The notes under the pieces were generated by a model that was not told the DNA's origin, ran no database searches, and saw only the letters and a list, made by a program, of their open reading frames with translations. From an uncultured Bryobacterales bacterium (GTDB lineage: Bacteria; Acidobacteriota; Terriglobia; Bryobacterales; Bryobacteraceae): a stretch of 64,000 bases of DNA. Of this stretch, positions 57,574 to 64,000 are shown one piece after another. The stretch's first letter is position 1, and the number at the start of each line of letters is the position of its first letter. The stretch spans positions 20,224 to 84,223 of the forward strand of contig CALGAR010000134.1 in NCBI GenBank assembly GCA_937959285.1, in the 5' to 3' direction. Position numbers and translations under genes: made by a program.

Positions 57574-58740
57574 GTGCAAAAGTCCGCCGTAAGTCCTGCC
57601 CGCCTCGCTGCTTTCGATGTGCTTCGCCGTGTGGATACGGGTGGCTGGGCTTCGGATTTGCTGCGGTCAAAAACTGCTGCGCTCGACCGCCGCGATGCCG
57701 ACCTTGCGTCCGAACTGGTCATGGGCTGCCTGCGCCGGCGGACGCAGCTCGACTTCCTGATCCGTCACTATAGCGGACGCGATCCGGCGCGCCTCGATCT
57801 CGAAGTCCGTCTCGCCCTGAGGCTCGGCATTTACCAGATCCGGTTCCTGGAACGCATTCCGATGCATGCCGCTGTCGGAGAGAGCGTTTCTCTTGTCAAG
57901 CGTGCCCGGAAAGCGTCCGCCGCAGGGTTTGTGAATGCTGTTTTGCGCAAGGTAGACCGTGCTCCGATCCCCTGGCCGGACCGGGCCACCGCCTGCTCGA
58001 TGCCCGCATGGCTGTTGGATCGCTGGGACCGGCACTTTGGCGAGGACACGGCCACAAGGATCGCCGAAGCCTTTCTGCGCCCGCCGGAGACCTGGGTGCG
58101 AGTTCCGGAGGGAACGCCTCTGCCTCCCGGAATTGAGCTCGAGCCTTCTCCCGAAGTGCCGGGTGCGTACCGGGTTGTTCGAGGAGAGCCTGCGGGACTG
58201 CGCATCCAGGATGTTGGTTCGCAGTCGATCGTGCCGCTCCTCGATCTGCGTCCGGGATTGACGCTGCTGGATCTCTGCGCAGCCCCCGGCCATAAGACAG
58301 CGCAGGCGCTGGAATCGGGTGTAAAGGCGATTGCGTGCGACCTTCACTGGCACCGCCTGCGTGATTTTCAGGCAACAGGGTGTGCCCGAATTGCACTCGA
58401 TGGGACGCTCCCGCTGCCCTTTCGAACGCGTTTTGACCGCATCCTGGTGGATGCTCCGTGTTCGGGCACCGGCACCCTTGGCCGAAACCCTGAGATTCGA
58501 TGGCGCATCCAACCCAAAGACCTGGCCGATCTGCCACGTCGGCAGAAGGCTCTGTTGGAGCGCGCGCTGGAACACCTGGCTCCCGGAGGCCGGCTGGTAT
58601 ACTCGACCTGTTCACTCGAACCGGAAGAGAATGAGCTGGTGGTACGCGCCGTGCTCGGAACGGAGCCGCAGACAGAGAGGTATCGCTTACCGGGCCTCCA
58701 GCCCGGCGATGGCTTCTATGCCGCTGTGATAACATCTTAA
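57574..58740 (+). CDS. rsmB: rRNA (cytosine-C5)-methyltransferase, RsmB-like
   Basis: 388 residues: an N-terminal NusB-like domain (ARLAAFDVLRRVDTGGWASD) and a C-terminal Rossmann methyltransferase with LLDLCAAPGHKTAQALE, RILVDAPCSGTGTLGRNPEIRW and YSTCSLEPEENELVV, containing both catalytic cysteines of RsmB/NSUN enzymes. GTG at 57574 or TTG one codon before. First gene of the long plus-strand operon. Targets C967 of 16S rRNA in E. coli; the same role is likely. Confidence 0.9.
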   Translation: MQKSAVSPARLAAFDVLRRVDTGGWASDLLRSKTAALDRRDADLASELVMGCLRRRTQLDFLIRHYSGRDPARLDLEVRLALRLGIYQIRFLERIPMHAAVGESVSLVKRARKASAAGFVNAVLRKVDRAPIPWPDRATACSMPAWLLDRWDRHFGEDTATRIAEAFLRPPETWVRVPEGTPLPPGIELEPSPEVPGAYRVVRGEPAGLRIQDVGSQSIVPLLDLRPGLTLLDLCAAPGHKTAQALESGVKAIACDLHWHRLRDFQATGCARIALDGTLPLPFRTRFDRILVDAPCSGTGTLGRNPEIRWRIQPKDLADLPRRQKALLERALEHLAPGGRLVYSTCSLEPEENELVVRAVLGTEPQTERYRLPGLQPGDGFYAAVITS

Positions 58741-58750
58741 AAGCCCGCAA

Positions 58751-59425
58751 ATGGTTGAGATTCTTCCGTCTATCCTCTCGGCTGACTTTGTGCGACTTGG
58801 CGAGGAAATCGCCCGAGTGGAGCAGGGCGGCGCTTCCATGCTCCATCTGGATGTCATGGACGGGCACTTCGTACCAAACCTATCGATCGGTCCACCCGTC
58901 GTTAAATCGATACGCAAGGCGACCAGACTCACTCTGGACGTCCACCTGATGATCACCGAACCCGACCGCTACATCGCTCCATTCATTGAGGCGGGAGCGG
59001 ATCAGATTTCGGTTCACCAGGAGGTATGTCCGCATTTGGACCGGACTTTGCGTCATATACAGAGTGAGGGTGCGCGCGCAGGCGTTGTTATCAACCCTTC
59101 AACACCCGTATCGCTCTTGCAGGACGTTCTCGACTTGGCCGACTACGTGCTGGTAATGAGCGTCAATCCGGGTTTCGGGGGGCAGGAGTTCATCCCCGGC
59201 TCGCTCCGGAAGATCCGCGCCCTGGACTCAATGAGAAAGCAGTACTCGCTGCCCTTCTTAATTGAGGTCGACGGCGGGGTTACACTGGAGAATCTAGCGG
59301 AAATTGTTCGTGCCGGCGCGGACTGGATCGTGGCCGGCTCCTCGATTTTCCATAGCCCGGATCCCTCGGCGACGGTCGCCGAGATGCGGCGCGCAGCGCA
59401 CCAGGCGCTTAGCGTCCGTGTTTGA
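58751..59425 (+). CDS. rpe: Ribulose-phosphate 3-epimerase
   Basis: 224 residues, TIM barrel of the pentose phosphate pathway. ILPSILSADFVRLGEEI at the start, catalytic Asp/His in LHLDVMDGHFVPNLSIG and LDVHLMI, VMSVNPGFGGQEFIP, and the second Asp in IEVDGGVTLENL. Ten bases after rsmB. The start lacks a visible ribosome site. Sure assignment. Confidence 0.96.
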   Translation: MVEILPSILSADFVRLGEEIARVEQGGASMLHLDVMDGHFVPNLSIGPPVVKSIRKATRLTLDVHLMITEPDRYIAPFIEAGADQISVHQEVCPHLDRTLRHIQSEGARAGVVINPSTPVSLLQDVLDLADYVLVMSVNPGFGGQEFIPGSLRKIRALDSMRKQYSLPFLIEVDGGVTLENLAEIVRAGADWIVAGSSIFHSPDPSATVAEMRRAAHQALSVRV

Positions 59426-59455
59426 GATTCGACATCGGATAGGCTTGAGGTTTTT

Positions 59456-60748
59456 ATGAATCGTTTTCCGAATTGGGGCGGCACGCGAACGACGCCTTGG
59501 ACCGCCAAGGTCCTGGCGGCGCTGCTCGTACTTACGCTGCTCACCTCGTGTGGCTTCCGTAGAAAGAAGTACGAAAACCCGATTACCAAGGATACCCAGC
59601 AGCCGGACAAGATCCTCTTCGATAAGGCAATCAAAGACATCGAGCGGGGACGCTTCGAGGTTGCCCGCCTGACCCTCCAGACGCTCATTAACACGTATGA
59701 CACGAGCGAGTACCTGGCCAAGGCGAAGCTGGCGATTGCCGATAGCTGGTATCGTGAGGGCGGGTCGCATGCGCTGGCTCAAGCCGAGGCCGAATACAAG
59801 GACTTCATTCTCTTTTATCCGACCATGGAGGAGGCGGCCGAAGCGCAAAGCAGGATCTGCATGATCCACTACCGGGGAATGGAGAAGCCTGACCGCGATA
59901 ACACTCATGCCTTGCGCGCGGAAGACGAGTGCCGTCAGCTTCTGGTTCAGTTCCCCAACTCCAAATTCGTGCCGCATGTCCAGCAGCTTCTTCGCAACAT
60001 TCAGGAAGTCCTTGCGGAAAGCGAGTTCCGGGTCGGATCGTTCTATCACACCAAGGGCAGCTATCCTGCTGCAGCCAACCGCCTCGAGGCTTTGACGAAC
60101 CACTATCCGCTGTACAGCAAGGCCGACCAGGCGTTGTGGCGGCTGGGGGACTCCTACGCCAAGATGGGGCCGCGCTTCCGCGAGAAAAGCGGCGCCGCCT
60201 ACGCGAAGATCGTTCGAGATTACCCCCTGAGCGATCTGGCGGACGATGCGAAGAAGAAGCTTATAGAAATGGAAATGCCGGTGCCCGAGCCGGATCCGGT
60301 GGCGATTGCTCGAATGAAATACGAGCAAGAGCACTATGAGAAACCAGGCTTTTTCAGCCCGGTCTGGAACATGATGCGTAAGAGCCCGGACACGCACATG
60401 GCCGCGAAATCCGGTACTCCGACGATGACTCCCTTCCGGCCCACGATCCCGGCTTCCGTGCCGCTCCCCGGTCAAGGCGCCGGTTCCGGCTTCACGGGCG
60501 ACGTGACCGTCTCCACTGTGACTGATTCCACGGCTCTCGACACAAAGCCGGATGCACGCCAGGCAGTGGCGGGGAGCAGCTCGGGCGACGGACAGCAGAC
60601 GACGTCCGGCGGGAACAGTTCCGAGGGACAGGGAGCACCCGCCGCAGCAGAAGGCGCTGGCAAGACCAATAACAACAAGAACAGCAACGACAAGAAGAAG
60701 GACAAGAAGGAAAAGGCCGAGAAGCCGCAAAAGACAGCCAAGCGATGA
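59456..60748 (+). CDS. bamD: Outer-membrane assembly lipoprotein BamD, with long C-terminal tail
   Basis: Lipoprotein of the BAM complex that inserts beta-barrels. Lipobox LLTSC (about residue 30), then TPR-like repeats: DKAIKDIERGRFEVARLTLQT, SEYLAKAKLAIADSWYREGG, AEAEYKDFILFYPTMEEAAEAQ and the TKGSYPAAANRLEALTNHYP. The BamD core ends near residue 280; about 150 extra residues follow, Pro/Ser/Thr-rich and ending with a very Lys-rich stretch (DKKKDKKEKAEKPQKTAKR). Start after TTGAGG. Cotranscribed with the REC protein by an ATGA overlap. Confidence 0.92.
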   Translation: MNRFPNWGGTRTTPWTAKVLAALLVLTLLTSCGFRRKKYENPITKDTQQPDKILFDKAIKDIERGRFEVARLTLQTLINTYDTSEYLAKAKLAIADSWYREGGSHALAQAEAEYKDFILFYPTMEEAAEAQSRICMIHYRGMEKPDRDNTHALRAEDECRQLLVQFPNSKFVPHVQQLLRNIQEVLAESEFRVGSFYHTKGSYPAAANRLEALTNHYPLYSKADQALWRLGDSYAKMGPRFREKSGAAYAKIVRDYPLSDLADDAKKKLIEMEMPVPEPDPVAIARMKYEQEHYEKPGFFSPVWNMMRKSPDTHMAAKSGTPTMTPFRPTIPASVPLPGQGAGSGFTGDVTVSTVTDSTALDTKPDARQAVAGSSSGDGQQTTSGGNSSEGQGAPAAAEGAGKTNNNKNSNDKKKDKKEKAEKPQKTAKR

Positions 60749-61374
60749 ACCGGATCCTTCTGGCCGATGACAGTCCCCATGCCCAGCGCATGGGCGAGCT
60801 TATTCTGCGGGAGGAAGGTTTCGAGGTTGTCACAGTCACGAACGGCGAAACGGCGCTTCTGCGCCTGCAGGATGCAGATCCGGATCTGATCCTTGCCGAC
60901 ATTTCACTCCCGGGCAGATCGGGCTACCAGATCTGCGAGTATGTGAAGGGGAACCCCCGCTTTCGCCACACGCGAGTCGTTCTGACAGCAGGGCTTCTGG
61001 AACCCATTGACGAAGCGGAAGCGCAGCGCGTGGGCAGCGACGGCGTGCTGAAGAAGCCCTTTGAAGCGTCGGTCGTAATGGAGACGATCCGGCCTCTGAT
61101 CGAGGCCGCTCAATGCGACCGGAGCAAGGAATCAGGAGGCGGAGCCGTCCAAACTGCTATCCTGGAAGCTACGGCTCCTGAAGGACAGGAGGCGTCCCGC
61201 AGCTCCATACAGGCTTCTCCGGCCGGACCGGATGGCAACGGCGTCGATCCGGAACAGGTCCGGGCTGCGGTCACAATCGCGCTCGACGCCGCGCTGCCGA
61301 AGATCATCGACGAGATTACAGAGAAAGTTCTTATCGCGCTAGGACACGAATTTACGCACACTCATGCCCGATAA
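60745..61374 (+). CDS. Response regulator receiver protein with helical C-terminus
   Basis: 209 residues. Receiver domain about 1-120: Asp8-Asp9, phospho-acceptor Asp52 in LILADISLPGRSG, Lys in LKKPFEASV. No effector domain is evident; the rest is a Pro/Ser/Gly-rich linker (GQEASRSSIQASPAGPDGNG) and a C-terminal amphipathic helix VRAAVTIALDAALPKIIDEI, a shape seen in polar or adaptor proteins. It overlaps bamD by four bases and yajQ by 11. No kinase nearby; partner unknown. Confidence 0.85.
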   Translation: MNRILLADDSPHAQRMGELILREEGFEVVTVTNGETALLRLQDADPDLILADISLPGRSGYQICEYVKGNPRFRHTRVVLTAGLLEPIDEAEAQRVGSDGVLKKPFEASVVMETIRPLIEAAQCDRSKESGGGAVQTAILEATAPEGQEASRSSIQASPAGPDGNGVDPEQVRAAVTIALDAALPKIIDEITEKVLIALGHEFTHTHAR

Positions 61375-61864
61375 CAGCTTCGATATTGTTTCCAAGATTG
61401 ACCTGGCTGAGGTTCAGAACGCAATTAACCAGGCAGTGAAAGAGGTCACTCAGCGCTACGACCTCAAGGACTCGAAGTCCAGCATCGAGCTCAACGAGAA
61501 GGAGCACAAGATTCTCGTTGCCAGCAAGGACGAGTTTAAGCTGAAGGCAACGATCGACATTTTGCAAAGCAAGCTCGTGAAGCGGAATGTGCCTCTCAAG
61601 GGTTTGACCTACGGTCCGGTTCAGCCGGCGGCGGGTTCTACGGTGCGGCAGGAGATTACGCTGCAGCAGGGAATTCCGACCGACAAGGCGAAAGACATCG
61701 TGAAGCGGATCAAGGAGAGCAAGAAGAAGGTCCAGGCGTCGATTCAGGGCGACTTTGTGCGGGTGGCTGGCAAAGATCGCGACACCCTGCAGGAGGTGAT
61801 CCAAATGCTCCGCCAGGAGGACTTCGGCATCGATATGCAGTTCACCAACTACCGGTCCAACTAA
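61364..61864 (+). CDS. yajQ: YajQ-family nucleotide-binding protein
   Basis: 166 residues: MPDNSFDIVSKIDLAEVQNAINQ at the start, QRYDLKDSKSSIEL and DDFGIDMQFTNYR-like EDFGIDMQFTNYRSN at the end, the universal YajQ pattern with two RRM-like halves. Members bind cyclic di-GMP in some pathogens and nucleic acids in others. The coding region overlaps the receiver gene by 11 bases. Regulatory partner unknown. Confidence 0.95.
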   Translation: MPDNSFDIVSKIDLAEVQNAINQAVKEVTQRYDLKDSKSSIELNEKEHKILVASKDEFKLKATIDILQSKLVKRNVPLKGLTYGPVQPAAGSTVRQEITLQQGIPTDKAKDIVKRIKESKKKVQASIQGDFVRVAGKDRDTLQEVIQMLRQEDFGIDMQFTNYRSN

Positions 61865-61865
61865 C

Positions 61866-62519
61866 GTGCCGCGCCGCATCGAATCCCATTTCATCCAGGG
61901 CCCGGTGGGCCGTCTTGAAGCGCTGCTGGAGGAACCCGAAGACAGGGAGCCTATCGAAGCCGCGCTCGTTTGTCACCCGCATCCGCAGTTTGGCGGTACG
62001 ATGCATAACAAGGTCGTGTACCGTTTGGCCCGCGGCCTGCGGCGTTCCGGTGCAGTCGTGCTGCGGTTCAACTACCGGGGCGTGAACATGAGCGAGGGGG
62101 AGTACGATCACGGAATCGGCGAAGTGGAGGATGCGAGGGCCGCTTTGTCCTGGTTGCTAAGCCGGTATCCGAATCTGCCTTATACGCTGGCTGGTTTCTC
62201 GTTTGGTTCTCGCATTGTGCTTCGTCTCTGTGCCGATCTTCCAAAGGTGTCCAGGGTGGTAGCCGTCGGGTTTCCGACGGTGTACAAGGACACGAGTTAT
62301 CTCGACAGGTGCACCGCGCCTCGAATCTTCATTCAAAGCACAAACGATGAGCACGGGCCGCTCCCTGACCTGAAAGCGCTTGTCGACAAGCTTCCGGAGC
62401 CAAAGCGGCTCATCACGGTCGAGGCGAAAGATCATTTCTTTGCCGACGCGCTGGACCGGTTTGAAGAGGTCATCGCCGGCCTCGGGCCGGTAAGCTCCGT
62501 CGTGCAGTCCGCTCCTTAA
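61866..62519 (+). CDS. Alpha/beta-hydrolase family protein
   Basis: 217 residues from the GTG at 61866, one base after yajQ. Nucleophile elbow GFSFGSRIVLRL (Gly-Phe-Ser-Phe-Gly), oxyanion CHPHPQFGGTMHNKVV with HPHP, and late DHFFAD His; RGVNMSEGEYDHG is typical of the KANL3/Tex30-like or DLH subgroup. No signal peptide. Substrate unknown; many of these are carboxylesterases. Confidence 0.88.
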   Translation: MPRRIESHFIQGPVGRLEALLEEPEDREPIEAALVCHPHPQFGGTMHNKVVYRLARGLRRSGAVVLRFNYRGVNMSEGEYDHGIGEVEDARAALSWLLSRYPNLPYTLAGFSFGSRIVLRLCADLPKVSRVVAVGFPTVYKDTSYLDRCTAPRIFIQSTNDEHGPLPDLKALVDKLPEPKRLITVEAKDHFFADALDRFEEVIAGLGPVSSVVQSAP

Positions 62520-62542
62520 TCAGCATCACGAGACATCTTCCT

Positions 62543-62875
62543 ATGGTCACGGTTGCACTTCTGTTGGCCTCGAATGTTTTCATGACGTTCGCCTGGTATG
62601 GGCATCTCAAGTACCGGCGTGCCCCCATGCTGACTGCAATTCTCGCGAGCTGGGCGATTGCGTTCGTGGAGTATTGCTTCCAGGTCCCGGCCAATCGCAT
62701 GGGGTATGGCCGCTTTAACGCTTTCCAGCTAAAGATCATCCAGGAGGTCATTACCCTGGCGGTATTCGTCGTCTTTGCCTATGCCTACTTGGGCGAACAG
62801 CTACGGTGGAACTACGTCGTTTCGTTCCTGTGTGTGCTTGCCGCTGTCGCTTTTGCTTTCTGGGGTAGAAGCTGA
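62543..62875 (+). CDS. DUF486 (DMT-like) small membrane protein
   Basis: 110 residues with four TM helices, FMTFAWYGHLKYRRAPMLTA and EYCFQVPANRMGYGRFNAFQ, followed by LKIIQEVITLAVFVVFAYAYL: the DUF486 pattern, related to small drug/metabolite transporters. 23 bases after the hydrolase. Function uncharacterised. Confidence 0.9.
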   Translation: MVTVALLLASNVFMTFAWYGHLKYRRAPMLTAILASWAIAFVEYCFQVPANRMGYGRFNAFQLKIIQEVITLAVFVVFAYAYLGEQLRWNYVVSFLCVLAAVAFAFWGRS

Positions 62876-62917
62876 CCTCCGTTCTCCGACACGTCTACAC
62901 TAGAAACAGAGGTTGTT

Positions 62918-63694
62918 ATGTGGCGAGCCATTCTCGCTGCCGTCCTGGCCATCGCCCCTTTGATGGCGGCCAATATACGGCTCTTCCTTACTGACGGCGG
63001 CTACCACCTGGTCCGCGAGTACAAAGTGCTTTCCGACCGTGTACGCTACTACAGCGTTGAGCGGGGGGAATGGGAGGAGATCCCGCTGGAACTTGTGGAT
63101 CTGAAAAAGACGGAAGCCGTCATTCGGGAGCGCGAGGAAGCCCAGCATGAGCAGGCTGCGGCGATGGACGAGGAAGAACGAGAGGAGCGCCGCATGCGTG
63201 AAGAAGCGGCGCGGGTGCCGATGGAGCCAGGAGTCTATATGGTCGAGGGCGACCAGCTCACGGCCATCAAGCAGGCGGAATCCAAGATTCAGGCCAACAA
63301 GCGCCGCGCGATCCTGAAAGCCCTCGCACCCATCCCCATAGTCTCCGGAAAATCCACCGTTGAGTTGGACGGCGAAAAGTCCCAAACGGTGATCCGCACG
63401 GACAAGCCGGAATTTTACATTCGCCTCTCAGCCGACCAGCGCTTCGGCATCGCTCAGCTTAAACCTAAGAAAGGCGCGCGCGTGGTCGATGAAGTCGAGA
63501 AAATTCCGGTGTCGGAGGAGATCTTCGAGAAGATTGAAATGGTGGAGGTGTTCCGGCGGCAGGTTTCAGACGGCGTCTATAAGATTTGGCCGGTGAACCC
63601 GCTCAAGCCGGGCGAGTACGCCGTGGTTGAGTACACGGAAGGGAAAGTGAACGTCCAGGTCTGGGATTTCTCCTACCAGCCCCTGGGCAAGTAA
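62918..63694 (+). CDS. Exported protein of unknown function
   Basis: 258 residues. Signal peptide MWRAILAAVLAIAPLMAA. A short beta-like start (NIRLFLTDGGYHLVREYKVL, DRVRYYSVERGEWEEIP) resembles a seven-residue-repeat protein-binding motif, then an acidic coiled coil (EREEAQHEQAAAMDEEEREE) and a beta-rich C-terminal domain. Last gene of the operon begun by rsmB, 42 bases after DUF486. Likely a lineage-specific secreted protein; no function can be named. Confidence 0.75.
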   Translation: MWRAILAAVLAIAPLMAANIRLFLTDGGYHLVREYKVLSDRVRYYSVERGEWEEIPLELVDLKKTEAVIREREEAQHEQAAAMDEEEREERRMREEAARVPMEPGVYMVEGDQLTAIKQAESKIQANKRRAILKALAPIPIVSGKSTVELDGEKSQTVIRTDKPEFYIRLSADQRFGIAQLKPKKGARVVDEVEKIPVSEEIFEKIEMVEVFRRQVSDGVYKIWPVNPLKPGEYAVVEYTEGKVNVQVWDFSYQPLGK

Positions 63695-63697
63695 CTC

Positions 63698-64000
63698 TTA
63701 GCGGAAGTTCTCCACCATCATAATGTCCGAGTCGCTCTGATCCACTTGGTTGTACAGCGCCCATTGGCCGTCGGGTGAGATGGCCAGGCCTGCGTTGAAT
63801 GGCCGCTTATCGAAGGTGAGGATCCGCGAGTCGCGATTTGTGCGCAAATCCCGGAATCTCAGGTAGTACTTTACGCCAACCGACTCCACTTCCTGCTGGT
63901 CGAGATAATACAAGCCCTTTGGCGTAATCGCCCAATAGGACCAGAAGCCTGATGGGAAGGTGTCGATGTAGGGCTCCTCGCTGCCCCCTTTCAGCGGCAG
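63698..64000 (-). CDS. C-terminal end of a PD40/WD40-like beta-propeller protein (partial)
   Basis: The frame is open to the window edge, so the N-terminus lies outside. The visible 100 residues are LPLKGGSEEPYIDTFPSGFW, YLDQQEVESVGVKYYLRFRD and the closing LAISPDGQWALYNQVDQSDS followed by DIMMVENFR: PD40-type propeller blades with the SPDGQ motif. In Acidobacteria such C-termini usually follow a winged-helix DNA-binding domain, which cannot be checked here. Convergent with the exported protein. Confidence 0.8.
   Translation of the reverse strand: MPLKGGSEEPYIDTFPSGFWSYWAITPKGLYYLDQQEVESVGVKYYLRFRDLRTNRDSRILTFDKRPFNAGLAISPDGQWALYNQVDQSDSDIMMVENFR

Noticed and set aside
1..64000. Defence systems, CRISPR, prophage, IS elements, integron, tRNA-linked island
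   Set aside because: No transposase, integrase, Cas or toxin-antitoxin protein, no regular repeat array and no tRNA-like cloverleaf were seen on either strand.

Overview
The window reads as a chromosomal segment of a Gram-negative, GC-rich soil-type bacterium, most likely an acidobacterium of the Solibacter/Bryobacter kind. That placement is an inference from gene content: an ECF sigma factor of the type usually paired with Ser/Thr kinases, a TolB-like regulator with the characteristic N-terminal block, a PD40-propeller C-terminus, a long BamD, Tat-exported Gfo/Idh/MocA and PTE-like enzymes, and many OM/lipoprotein genes. I see no transposase, integrase, phage gene, CRISPR array, tRNA or rRNA. 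Coding density is high and genes lie in compact operons with ATGA/GTGA overlaps.

Layout. 1-4.6 kb: end of an ECF sigma gene, bacterioferritin, and an NtrC/NtrB-type two-component pair. 4.8-10.2 kb: OmpA-like lipoprotein, then the glycine cleavage operon gcvT-gcvH-gcvPA-gcvPB. 10.2-16 kb: GT39-like membrane glycosyltransferase, convergent with an envelope cluster (GT9, DsbD-alpha-like protein, TlpA-like thioredoxin, zincin-like protein, parvulin PPIase, BON protein). 16-22.3 kb: exported oxidoreductase and PTE-like hydrolase, a cheY-cheX-cheW mini-operon, D-malate/tartrate-type dehydrogenase, SDR, heavy-metal-binding secreted protein. 22.3-31.5 kb: an 11-gene minus-strand operon mixing sugar/hydroxy-acid metabolism and transport with xseB, ispA, tlyA and nadK. 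31.8-46.5 kb: glf (UDP-galactopyranose mutase), uvrB, glpD, a glycan/membrane cluster (methyltransferase, GT2, PTPS-related membrane protein), an RNase H-fold/TPR protein, a DUF2892-SRPBCC fusion, and a GT4-like transferase with a CDP-paratose-epimerase-like SDR. 46.7-49.3 kb: an island of tiny stress membrane proteins (DUF1328, lmo0937, GlsB/YeaQ) with a SYLF protein and a small sigma factor. 49.7-52.9 kb: truncated TolB-like regulator, VOC protein, an unrecognised four-TM protein, an alkyltransferase-like DNA-repair protein. 52.9-56.7 kb: cyclase-family protein, Ca2+/H+ antiporter, phosphate transporter Pit with its DUF47 partner. 56.8-63.7 kb: TtcA-like tRNA thiolase divergent from an operon rsmB-rpe-bamD-REC-yajQ-hydrolase-DUF486-secreted protein. 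The window ends in the C-terminus of a PD40 propeller protein.

The most distinctive signal is not a gene: at about nine starts a good -10 hexamer sits only 5-9 nt before the start codon and no Shine-Dalgarno is visible, which predicts leaderless mRNAs. The extreme case is the 19-bp gap between ttcA-like and rsmB, where one AT-rich core can serve as -10 in both directions. Other genes have strong SD sites, so both start modes appear to coexist. I did not find an obviously new defence or mobile system; the stress-membrane island and the four-TM protein are the best protein-level candidates for something undescribed.
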